From NCBI RefSeq assembly GCF_014697575.1, contig NZ_JACJSC010000004.1, forward strand, positions 1 through 64,000: a stretch of 64,000 nucleotides of DNA, written 5' to 3'. Within the stretch, counting starts at the first letter, position 1; every line of letters starts with the position of its first letter. This stretch comes from Planktothrix sp. FACHB-1365. Its GTDB lineage: Bacteria > Cyanobacteriota > Cyanobacteriia > Cyanobacteriales > Microcoleaceae. The position numbers were made by a program, and so were the translations under genes. The notes below the pieces were generated by a model that worked only from the letters and a program-made list of their open reading frames with translations, was not told where the DNA came from and made no database searches. Below are positions 56,842 to 64,000 of this stretch, one piece after another.

Positions 56842-59800
56842 ATGGCACTTTATCCCGTAAACGATATTATTAGCCATAATCATCAGCAAATTCATACCTT
56901 GGGTCGAGCATTGGCGAAAATGCAAGGAAGTTTTTCCTTATTGTTGGTACGGTGTAACTATGAAAGTTTACGGAAACAAATTGTTACTCAACTTAAACAA
57001 GAATCTTCCCTTCTCATCGATGAATTCCAACTTTCTCCAACAAGTCAAACCTTATATGGTTCGATTAAAGCGGAAGTAGAATCAAATTATCCTTCTGTAT
57101 TAATGGTTTATGGATTAGAATCGGTTATTGCAATAGATGTAGTTTTACATTCAGCGAATTTAGGAAGAGAAGCTTTTCGTAATTTTCCCTTTCCAGTCGT
57201 GTTATGGATTAATGATAAATTGTGGAAAAAACTGAATCGTAATGCACCGGATTTTACCAGTTGGGCAACAACCTATGAATTTTTGCTGAGTTCCGATGAA
57301 TTAATTAGCTTTTTAGAGGAAAGATCATCCTTAGTCTTTGCCAAAGTTCTCGCCGCAGGTGCAGAAGGATTTTTACCGACTGCTGCTATTTTAGGCTCAG
57401 AATCAGGAACGGAACTTCAGGCGGCTTATCAAGATTTAAAAAAGCGAGAAATTACGATTGATCAATCGTTAGAAGCGAAGTTAAAATGGATTTATGGTCG
57501 CTATTTTTATTCCCAACAACAAATTCCTCTGGCGCTGCAACAGTATCAACAAGCCTTAAGATTTTGGCAACAATACCCGGTTTCCCCTACTGCTGATCAT
57601 TTCTTACTCTGGCAAGGATTAATTTGGTTTGAGATGGGGTTATGTTGGTGTTATTTAGCAGAACAACATCGTTATCGCAAGGGGGAACGAGAATGGAAAC
57701 AAGCAAGGGATTGTTTTCAACAGTGTATTGATCGATTTGAACAGGCTCAAAAACCCGATTTAGTTGCTTTATTTTTAAATAAAATTGGAGAAACCTTAAT
57801 TTATTTACAAGATTGGGAAAGTCTGCGGAATTTAGCTTTAAAAGGGCGAAAGTTACATCAAAATTTAGGAGACCGTTTCCAGATTCAACTCGCTCAGGAT
57901 TATGGATTTCTAGCTTTTGTTGCCCTAGCAGATCGGGATTGGAATAATACTCAAGAATTAGCCTCGGTTGCCTTAGAAATTCTAGTTTTAGAAGCTCGAA
58001 AAAATCCCGATAATCCTTGTATTCCAGTCATTAAAAGTTTTTGTTTATTTATATTAGCCAAAGCCTTAGAACAGCAAGGGTTAAAATCAAAGGCGATTGA
58101 AATATTAAGAACATCGGCTCAAACCATTAAAACGACTTTGTTAACAGTGAGCTTAATTCGTTTGTATCTGTATATTTTACAAACATTAAGTCGCCTTCAT
58201 TTTGAATTGGGGGATTATCAAGAAGCGTTTCAAATTAAAGAAGAATATCGCAATCAATCGAGTGCTTATGGTTATACTGCCTTTGTAGGAGCCGGACGAT
58301 TACAACCTCGAAAACAAGCGGTTACTTCAACATTAGATCCCAGCCAATTCACCCACAATTTTACTGATGAAATCACGGCTTCAGGACGGGAAGAAGCGAT
58401 TAACCATCTGTTAAAACGTATGGCGAGTAACTATCATAAATTAACCGTCATTTATGGTCAATCGGGTGTAGGAAAAAGTTCGATTTTGAGGGCTGGATTA
58501 GTTCCCGCAGTGCAACGAAAAATTATTGATGCTCGCATTAGTATCCCGATTATTATTAAAAGCTATAATTCTTTTTTAATTGAGTTAGAGCAAAAACTCA
58601 TCAATCAGGATTTAGAGCATTCAACTGCTGCTCCTCCCTTAAATTTAGATACTGATTTCAATGATGCAGAGACACAATTAGAACCTCTAAATTATACCAA
58701 TATTTTAACACAAGTTATTGAAAAATTGCAAGAGAATGGTAGACAAAATTTATTGACTATTTTAATTTTTGATCAATTTGAAGAATTATTTTTTGTTCAG
58801 TCTCCCAACAATCAAAAGCTATTCTTTGAATTTTTAAAAAATGCTTTAAATTTGCCCTTTGTCAAAGTTATTATTTCATTGAGAGAAGATTATTTACATT
58901 ATTTACTAGAAGGAAGCCGTCAAGTTAATTTAGAAGCCATTAATAACGATATTTTAAGCAAAGATATTTTATTTTATTTAGGAAATTTTAGCGAGACAGA
59001 AGCTTATAACGTAATCAAAAGTTTAACGGATCGTGCCCATTTTTATTTAGAAGATGCCTTAATTCAAGCCTTAGTTCAAGATTTAGCAGAAGATAGAGGA
59101 GAAATCCGTCCCATTGAATTGCAAGTTGTTGGAACTCAACTCCAAGCTGAAAATATTACCACCTTAGAAGCTTATCAACAACAAGGCCCCAAACAAAAAT
59201 TAGTCGAACGATTTTTAGAAGAAGTGATTCAAGATTGTGGGCCAGAAAATGAAACAATGGCGCGTTTTGTTTTATATGCCTTAACGGATGAAAATGATAC
59301 TCGTCCCTTGAAAACCAGAACGGAATTAATTGAAGAATTAAAACAAAAATTAAATCCAGAACAGGTTTTAAACTGCTTAGATATCATTCTTTATATTTTA
59401 GAAAAATCGGGCTTAGTTTATCGAGATATTAGCCCAACAGGAGAATTTTATCAACTGGTGCATGATTATTTAGCTGGATTTATTCGACGACAGAATAGGA
59501 GTGATCAAGAAGAAGAAATTGCTAAATTGCAACAAGAAAAAGCCCAACTTATCAAGGAAAAAGAAATGAGCAAAAAACTATCAGAAGAACAAGAAAAACG
59601 CCATCAAGCAGAAGAAAAGAATCGTCGTTTAGAACGATTTCTAGGATTAATTATTGGAACAGTTGTTATTGGTGTTGCAGCAATATTTTATGCCAATGCC
59701 CAAAATCAAGTAAAAGCTCGAATTCAAGCGTTAACTTCAGCCAAAAATGCCCTATTATTAGCCGATCAACAAGATCAATTAGGGGTATTAACAACCACCG

Positions 59801-61881
59801 TACAAATTGGTCAAAACACCTTAGAAACAAAAGCATCAGAAGCAACAAAAACAGAAATCGCCGAAGGGTTAATGCAAATGATTTCGGGAATTCAAGAACG
59901 AAATCGTTTAGAGGGACATCAAGGAACAATTCTAGGCGTTAATTTTAGTCCCGATGGTCAACGAATTGCAACAGCCAGTAGTGATCGGACGCTAAAAATT
60001 TGGAGTCTTGAGGGTAAATTATTAACGAAACCTGGGCAATTTCCGCACACCAGTCCCATTAAAAGTGTTCGCTATAGTCCCGATGGCAAAATCATCGCCA
60101 CCACCACAGCTAGTGTTGATGACCCCAATCAAAATCAAGTTTTATTATGGACAGAAAACGGAACACCTATCCCTCATCGTCCGATGAAACATCAAGAAGT
60201 GATTAATAGTATTAGTTTTAGTTACGACAGCCAAAAATTAGTTACCGCTAGTAATGATAAAACCGTTAAATTATGGGCTTTAGATGGAACGTTACTTCAG
60301 GAATTTAAAGGGCATCAGGATCGAATTTTTGACGCTGAGTTTAGTCCTGACGGTCAAACTATTGCCAGTTGTAGTAAAGATGGAGAATTGAAAATTTGGT
60401 CAATCGATGGAACCTTAATTCGTAGTATTAAAGCCCATAATCAACCCGTTTATGATCTTGATTTTAGTCCCGATGGCAAACTGATTGTTTCTGCTAGTGG
60501 CGATCGCACTCTAAAACTTTGGAACGCAGAAACCGGAGTAGAAATTAAAGTTCCCTTAAAAGGTCATAATGATGATGTTTTAAGTGTCAATTTTAGTCCC
60601 GATAGTCAATTTTTAGTCAGTGGTGGTCGCGATCGCACTGTTAAACTTTGGAACCTAAAAGGAGTTTTACTCAAAACTTTTATTGGTCATCGAGATAATG
60701 TTTGGGGTGTGGAATTTAGTCCCGATGGTCAAACCTTGGTATCCGTCAGCGCCGATACCACCGCCCGACTTTGGGATCGAAGTCGAGATCCCTTGAATAC
60801 CACCTTACAGGGTCATACCGGACGGGTCTGGGGTGTCAGTTTTAGTCCCGATGGTCAAATTTTAGCGACTGGAAGTGAAGATAAAACCGTAAAATTATGG
60901 GGATATCAAGAGCCCCTACAATATAGTTCAAAGCCTTTTTTGACCTTAGAGCATCCCAGTAAAGTGAACTGGGTAAGTTTCAGTCCCAATAGTCAAGAAA
61001 TTGCCACAGCCAGCGAAGATAAAATTCTGCGACTTTGGGGGAAAGACGGTCAGTTGTTGCGAACCTTAAGCGGTCATACCCAAGCGGTTAAAGTTGTCAC
61101 CTTTAGTCCCGACGGTCAAACCTTAGTCAGTGCCAGTGAAGACAAAACCGTGAAATTATGGGACAAACAAGGAAAATTGATCACCTCCTTACCCCATCAA
61201 GATGCTGTTTGGGATGTCCGCTTTAGTCCCGATGGCAAAATCTTAGCCACAGGGGCGAGTGTTTCCAAACCCACAAACCAACCGCCCACTAACGGCGTTA
61301 CCCTCTGGACAAAACAAGGGAAACAATGGCAACCTACCTCAGAATTACCTGCGGAAAATCCCGTAACAACGTTAAGTTTTTTAGGGAATTCTCAACAACT
61401 GGCTGTTGCTGTTAATGATCAGGTTACACTTTGGGAATTGAACGATAAAAAATCCCATTCTTCTTGTCCATTAGGACATCATGCAACGGTACAAAGTTTA
61501 AGTTATTATCCCCAGGGGCAAATTTTAGCAACGGCTAGTGATGATAAAAAAGTGAGATTGTGGCAGATTAATGACCGTCTTTGGGATTTATCAAACTGCA
61601 ATGGCATTGAACCTTTAATGGTGTTAGAACAAGATGATTTTGTCAATAATATTAGTTTTAGTTCTGGGGATGCCCCTCTTCTGGCTATGGCTAAGGATAA
61701 TGGAACAGTGATTCTGTGGAGTTTAGCGAATTTAGACTTACATCATCAGATGGAACAAAGTTGTACCTGGTTACACGATTATCTCACCACTAACTCAACC
61801 CAATTGCAGGAACAAAATCGCAATTTATGTAATTATCCGGTAAATACGGATTCTGCAAGAGCGAATGGGATAAACAAATAA
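56842..61881 (+). CDS. Giant STAND NTPase with TPR-like region, membrane helix and 14 WD40 repeats
   Basis: The 1679-residue protein has several parts. Residues 1-185 resemble an NTPase-like domain without a P-loop (SFSLLLVRCNYESLRKQIV, PVVLWINDKLWKKLNRNAPD). About 190-480 are TPR-like helices (YFYSQQQIPLALQQYQQALR). About 505-870 are an nSTAND1-type NTPase with Walker A VIYGQSGVGKSSILRAGL (near 537-546) and Walker B LTILIFDQFEELF (near 642). A coiled coil (about 890-930) and a membrane helix (about 932-952) follow. Fourteen WD40 blades start at residue 1025 and are far more divergent from each other than in the two AAA_35 systems. The C terminus has a CTWLHDYLTTN / RNLCN motif like that of the 9026-12502 protein. 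It is probably a membrane-associated receptor; no effector domain is recognisable. Confidence 0.88.
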   Translation: MALYPVNDIISHNHQQIHTLGRALAKMQGSFSLLLVRCNYESLRKQIVTQLKQESSLLIDEFQLSPTSQTLYGSIKAEVESNYPSVLMVYGLESVIAIDVVLHSANLGREAFRNFPFPVVLWINDKLWKKLNRNAPDFTSWATTYEFLLSSDELISFLEERSSLVFAKVLAAGAEGFLPTAAILGSESGTELQAAYQDLKKREITIDQSLEAKLKWIYGRYFYSQQQIPLALQQYQQALRFWQQYPVSPTADHFLLWQGLIWFEMGLCWCYLAEQHRYRKGEREWKQARDCFQQCIDRFEQAQKPDLVALFLNKIGETLIYLQDWESLRNLALKGRKLHQNLGDRFQIQLAQDYGFLAFVALADRDWNNTQELASVALEILVLEARKNPDNPCIPVIKSFCLFILAKALEQQGLKSKAIEILRTSAQTIKTTLLTVSLIRLYLYILQTLSRLHFELGDYQEAFQIKEEYRNQSSAYGYTAFVGAGRLQPRKQAVTSTLDPSQFTHNFTDEITASGREEAINHLLKRMASNYHKLTVIYGQSGVGKSSILRAGLVPAVQRKIIDARISIPIIIKSYNSFLIELEQKLINQDLEHSTAAPPLNLDTDFNDAETQLEPLNYTNILTQVIEKLQENGRQNLLTILIFDQFEELFFVQSPNNQKLFFEFLKNALNLPFVKVIISLREDYLHYLLEGSRQVNLEAINNDILSKDILFYLGNFSETEAYNVIKSLTDRAHFYLEDALIQALVQDLAEDRGEIRPIELQVVGTQLQAENITTLEAYQQQGPKQKLVERFLEEVIQDCGPENETMARFVLYALTDENDTRPLKTRTELIEELKQKLNPEQVLNCLDIILYILEKSGLVYRDISPTGEFYQLVHDYLAGFIRRQNRSDQEEEIAKLQQEKAQLIKEKEMSKKLSEEQEKRHQAEEKNRRLERFLGLIIGTVVIGVAAIFYANAQNQVKARIQALTSAKNALLLADQQDQLGVLTTTVQIGQNTLETKASEATKTEIAEGLMQMISGIQERNRLEGHQGTILGVNFSPDGQRIATASSDRTLKIWSLEGKLLTKPGQFPHTSPIKSVRYSPDGKIIATTTASVDDPNQNQVLLWTENGTPIPHRPMKHQEVINSISFSYDSQKLVTASNDKTVKLWALDGTLLQEFKGHQDRIFDAEFSPDGQTIASCSKDGELKIWSIDGTLIRSIKAHNQPVYDLDFSPDGKLIVSASGDRTLKLWNAETGVEIKVPLKGHNDDVLSVNFSPDSQFLVSGGRDRTVKLWNLKGVLLKTFIGHRDNVWGVEFSPDGQTLVSVSADTTARLWDRSRDPLNTTLQGHTGRVWGVSFSPDGQILATGSEDKTVKLWGYQEPLQYSSKPFLTLEHPSKVNWVSFSPNSQEIATASEDKILRLWGKDGQLLRTLSGHTQAVKVVTFSPDGQTLVSASEDKTVKLWDKQGKLITSLPHQDAVWDVRFSPDGKILATGASVSKPTNQPPTNGVTLWTKQGKQWQPTSELPAENPVTTLSFLGNSQQLAVAVNDQVTLWELNDKKSHSSCPLGHHATVQSLSYYPQGQILATASDDKKVRLWQINDRLWDLSNCNGIEPLMVLEQDDFVNNISFSSGDAPLLAMAKDNGTVILWSLANLDLHHQMEQSCTWLHDYLTTNSTQLQEQNRNLCNYPVNTDSARANGINK

Positions 61882-61968
61882 ATATTGCTTGAGTGTCTGC
61901 TTATTCCCTTATTTAGGAAGACAGTGTATGATTTTGGCAAACCCGATTACCCTCAATCCTAATATTCA

Positions 61969-62607
61969 ATGGTGATAGAAAAAGCCGAACAAATCCTCAA
62001 TGGTGCTATGCCAGAGTTTTTGCAAAATGGCTATGCTTGTACAAGTATGGACAAGGTAGCAAAATCGGCTGGTGTGTCTAAACAAACCCTTTATAGCCAT
62101 TTTTCCGATAAAGATGGATTATTTACGGCATTAGTTGAACGCATTGCTACCGAGAAATTTAATTTGGTTTGGTCACACCCTTTAGAAGGTCAACCCGAAG
62201 AAGTCTTGCGGGATTTAGCGAAACGCCTGGTTAAGGAAAATATTAATGATAATGAATATTTGTGTTTTGTCCGTTTAATTGTTGCTGAATCAGGAAAACG
62301 TCCAGATTTAGCACAATTATTTTTAATGAAACTTTGTCAACCTGCGGTGATTATTCTCACCCAATATCTTCAAGAACATCCCGAATTAAATATTATTGAT
62401 TGTGAAGCCACAGCCCGGATTTTCGTCGGTTCATTAATCCATTTTATGATGGTTCAAGAAGTTCTATCCGGCAAAGAAATTATGCCCCTCGAAGAAGATC
62501 GGATGATTAATAGTTTAATTCGTTTAATTATTAATCAAAAAGAATTGTTGACTGTAGAGACGTTGCATGAAACGTCTCTACAGGTTCCAAAACCCGACTA
62601 CGGTTGA
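61969..62607 (+). CDS. TetR/AcrR-family transcriptional regulator
   Basis: The 212-residue protein has a typical N-terminal HTH (about 8-55: GYACTSMDKVAKSAGVSKQT, LYSHFSDKDGLF) and a helical ligand domain. The last about 20 residues are not family-like: they are read from a copy of the GTAGAGACGT palindrome (62553-62582), which replaced or extended the original C terminus and gives VETLHETSLQ. The stop overlaps the convergent secreted-protein gene by 10 bp. Likely targets are unknown; no efflux gene is adjacent. Confidence 0.92.
   Translation: MVIEKAEQILNGAMPEFLQNGYACTSMDKVAKSAGVSKQTLYSHFSDKDGLFTALVERIATEKFNLVWSHPLEGQPEEVLRDLAKRLVKENINDNEYLCFVRLIVAESGKRPDLAQLFLMKLCQPAVIILTQYLQEHPELNIIDCEATARIFVGSLIHFMMVQEVLSGKEIMPLEEDRMINSLIRLIINQKELLTVETLHETSLQVPKPDYG
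62553..62582. repeat. GTAGAGACGT palindrome family, copy within the TetR coding region
   Basis: TGTAGAGACGTTGCATGAAA followed by CGTCTCTACA is a 30-bp near-perfect palindrome (one central mismatch), in frame with the TetR gene. Confidence 0.9.
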
Positions 62608-62972
62608 ACGTTTACAGGGTTAGCTGAGGGTTCGGTAGCAGGGGAAGGTTGGGGGTTTTCCAGAAGTTGGCGTTGTTTTTCCCGAAATTGAGTTGCTGCG
62701 TCCTGAATATTTTGACGTTGTTGATTCCCGACGGCTTCATAATCAACATTGAATCGTCCTAATCGAGAATTATGAATAATATCTAACATGGTCTTCTGAC
62801 TATTGGCACCACTCAGAGGGTCAGGATTATCAGACCGTTGAAATTCTTGTAAAGGGGTAACTGAAGTAGACTGAGCCAAACTCACTGAAGTAAATCCCAA
62901 AATCCCAATTCCAGCAGCCACAACCGTAGAAGAGAAGAGTCTCACACCCCATTTCAATCCCTTAAATTGCAT
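62598..62972 (-). CDS. Small secreted protein of unknown function
   Basis: The 124-residue protein has a signal peptide (VVAAGIGILGFTSVSLAQ, cleavage after ALA/LAQ-like site). The mature part contains PLSGANSQKTMLDIIHNSRL and helix-forming NQQRQNIQDAATQFREKQRQ, then a Pro-rich tail. I recall similar short periplasmic proteins in cyanobacteria but no function. Its 3' end overlaps the TetR gene. Confidence 0.65.
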   Translation of the reverse strand: MQFKGLKWGVRLFSSTVVAAGIGILGFTSVSLAQSTSVTPLQEFQRSDNPDPLSGANSQKTMLDIIHNSRLGRFNVDYEAVGNQQRQNIQDAATQFREKQRQLLENPQPSPATEPSANPVNVQP

Positions 62973-63056
62973 GATTACAACCTCACCACCTGAAAAATAA
63001 CTATAAAAACTAAGATTTACCTATTGTAGCTATTTTTCAGAAAATTTAACGAAATC

Positions 63057-63105
63057 CCAAAATTCATCCTCACCCTCAGTTGATCGGAGTGAGGATGAAT
63101 TTTGG
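63057..63105. other. Strong hairpin upstream of tnpB (possible IS left end)
   Basis: CCAAAATTCATCCTCAC (63057-63073) and its exact complement (63089-63105) flank a 15-base loop. IS200/IS605 elements carry subterminal hairpins at their ends, so this may mark the left end of the TnpB element; it could also be an unrelated terminator. Its distance to the tnpB start is 83 bp. Confidence 0.5.
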
Positions 63106-63187
63106 AAAACAAAAAGTGCGACGCAGCACCTTGACAATCCAAAACTCCATTTGTTAGCATTTTATCGTAAACGTGGTTCCTAGTAAG

Positions 63188-64000
63188 ATGCTGAAAGCAG
63201 TCAAAGTCAGAATCTATCCCACCGTTCAACAACAAGAGTTATTAGCTCAAGCTTTTGGCTCGGTTCGTTGGCTGTGGAATCGTTTTTTAGACTTGACCAA
63301 TGAAACCTATCAGCAAACCGGGAAAGGATTATCACGTTACGACTTACAAAAACAATTACCCGCTCTCAAGAAAGAATATGAATGGTTGAAAAATACCTAC
63401 AGCCAATGCTTGCAAGTTGTTTGCTTAAACCTTAGTCGAGGGTTCATTAACTTCTTTGAAAGACGTGGGGATTATCCCAGATTCAAGTCTAAACACGGGA
63501 AACAATCTTTATCTTATCCTCAAAATGTAAAAATCAGTGGTGACAGCTTATGCTTTCCTAAAATTGGTGAAATATTTGCTAAAATTCACCGTCCTATAGA
63601 GGGAGCGATTAAAACTGTAACTATCACTAAAAACAAGTGTAATCAATATTATGCTTCTGTTTTATTTGAGGATGGAAAGAAGATTCCCAATCCTTCATCT
63701 GAAGGTAAGGCGATTGGTTTAGATATGGGATTAAACGATTTCTGTATCACTTCAGATGGTAGTAAATTTGCCAATCCTAGATGGTTGAAAAAGCATGAGC
63801 GCAATCTTAAGATTAAACAGAAATCATTATCTCGCAAAAAGAAAGATTTCAATAATCGAGCTAAAGCCAGACTTAAAGTAGCTAAAGTTCACAATAAAAT
63901 CACTCGATGTCGTGAGGATTTTCACCATAAGCTATCACGCAGGATAGTCAACGAAAACCAAGTTATTGTGTGTGAAAATCTAAATATCAAAGGCATGGTT
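63188..64000 (+). CDS. tnpB: TnpB, IS200/IS605 (IS891/IS1341-type) RNA-guided nuclease, 3' end outside window
   Basis: The frame opens at the ATG at 63188 and is still open after 271 codons at the window edge. It begins MLKAVKVRIYPTVQQQELLA, with the OrfB_IS605 HTH region WLWNRFLDLTNETYQQ. RuvC parts are AIGLDMGLNDFCITSDG (first Asp) and VIVCENLNIKGM (Glu). TnpB cuts DNA under guidance of an RNA from the element's right end, which lies beyond this window. No tnpA is adjacent in the visible part, suggesting a TnpB-only element. Confidence 0.92.
   Translation, partial: MLKAVKVRIYPTVQQQELLAQAFGSVRWLWNRFLDLTNETYQQTGKGLSRYDLQKQLPALKKEYEWLKNTYSQCLQVVCLNLSRGFINFFERRGDYPRFKSKHGKQSLSYPQNVKISGDSLCFPKIGEIFAKIHRPIEGAIKTVTITKNKCNQYYASVLFEDGKKIPNPSSEGKAIGLDMGLNDFCITSDGSKFANPRWLKKHERNLKIKQKSLSRKKKDFNNRAKARLKVAKVHNKITRCREDFHHKLSRRIVNENQVIVCENLNIKGMV

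Overview
This 64 kb window comes from a cyanobacterium, most likely a filamentous, Oscillatoriales-like one. It carries a photosystem II D2 gene end (psbD) and cyanobacteria-restricted families (DUF3038/DUF4335 pair, DUF1499, NblB-like HEAT protein). It also has scattered GCGATCGC (HIP1) octamers, heptanucleotide tandem repeats of the STRR type, and several families of short dispersed palindromes. The sequence is AT-rich, and no plasmid or phage backbone is visible. Genus-level placement is inference.

Layout. 1-4.5 kb: psbD end, DUF1499 protein, CBS protein, HEAT protein, Na+/H+ antiporter. 4.5-6.8 kb: large membrane-anchored protein of unknown function. 7.3-12.5 kb: two-gene conflict/signalling module, CHAT protease-AAA_35 followed 2 bp later by AAA_35-TM-WD40. 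12.7-28.2 kb: 5-oxoprolinase/hydantoinase, an RsbW-like kinase with a STAS-sugar transferase fusion, then housekeeping and cyanobacterial genes (fmt, OmpA-like, DUF4335/DUF3038, pentapeptide, Nudix, aroK, LapA-like, an RNase II/R-family protein with a degenerate active site). 28.7-33.7 kb: metH, small genes and tRNA-Val(GAC). 34.5-39.2 kb: a second two-gene module built on the same plan, with vMAP-type HTH-AAA_35 followed by AAA_35-WD40. 39.4-45.8 kb: GH1 glycosidase with a GT28 glycolipid-type glycosyltransferase, pepP, ftsH. 46.4-48.2 kb: chromosomal ParM-like actin with a ParR-like partner. 48.3-51.8 kb: nucleotide cluster (rph, adk, dCMP deaminase, dut, thyX). 51.9-56.5 kb: MESH1-like HD hydrolase, MalK/UgpC-type ATPase, APH-like kinase, secreted protein, truncated ArsA-like gene. 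56.8-61.9 kb: a giant STAND-WD40 protein. 62-64 kb: TetR regulator, secreted protein and a TnpB gene running off the end.

The most striking content is the set of three NTPase/beta-propeller loci. By reading, each propeller protein carries 14 WD blades, consistent with two seven-bladed propellers. Two loci share a split architecture in which an input/effector domain fused to one AAA_35 NTPase precedes a second AAA_35 NTPase fused to the propeller. Their blades are almost identical except at a few fixed positions, as expected for a receptor whose repeats are recombined and diversified. A second theme is invasion of short palindromic repeats into coding sequence: one lies in frame inside the oxoprolinase, one forms the C-terminal tail of the TetR protein, and one interrupts a heptamer array.

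All assignments come from reading the sequence and from memory of protein families. No database search or structure prediction was run.
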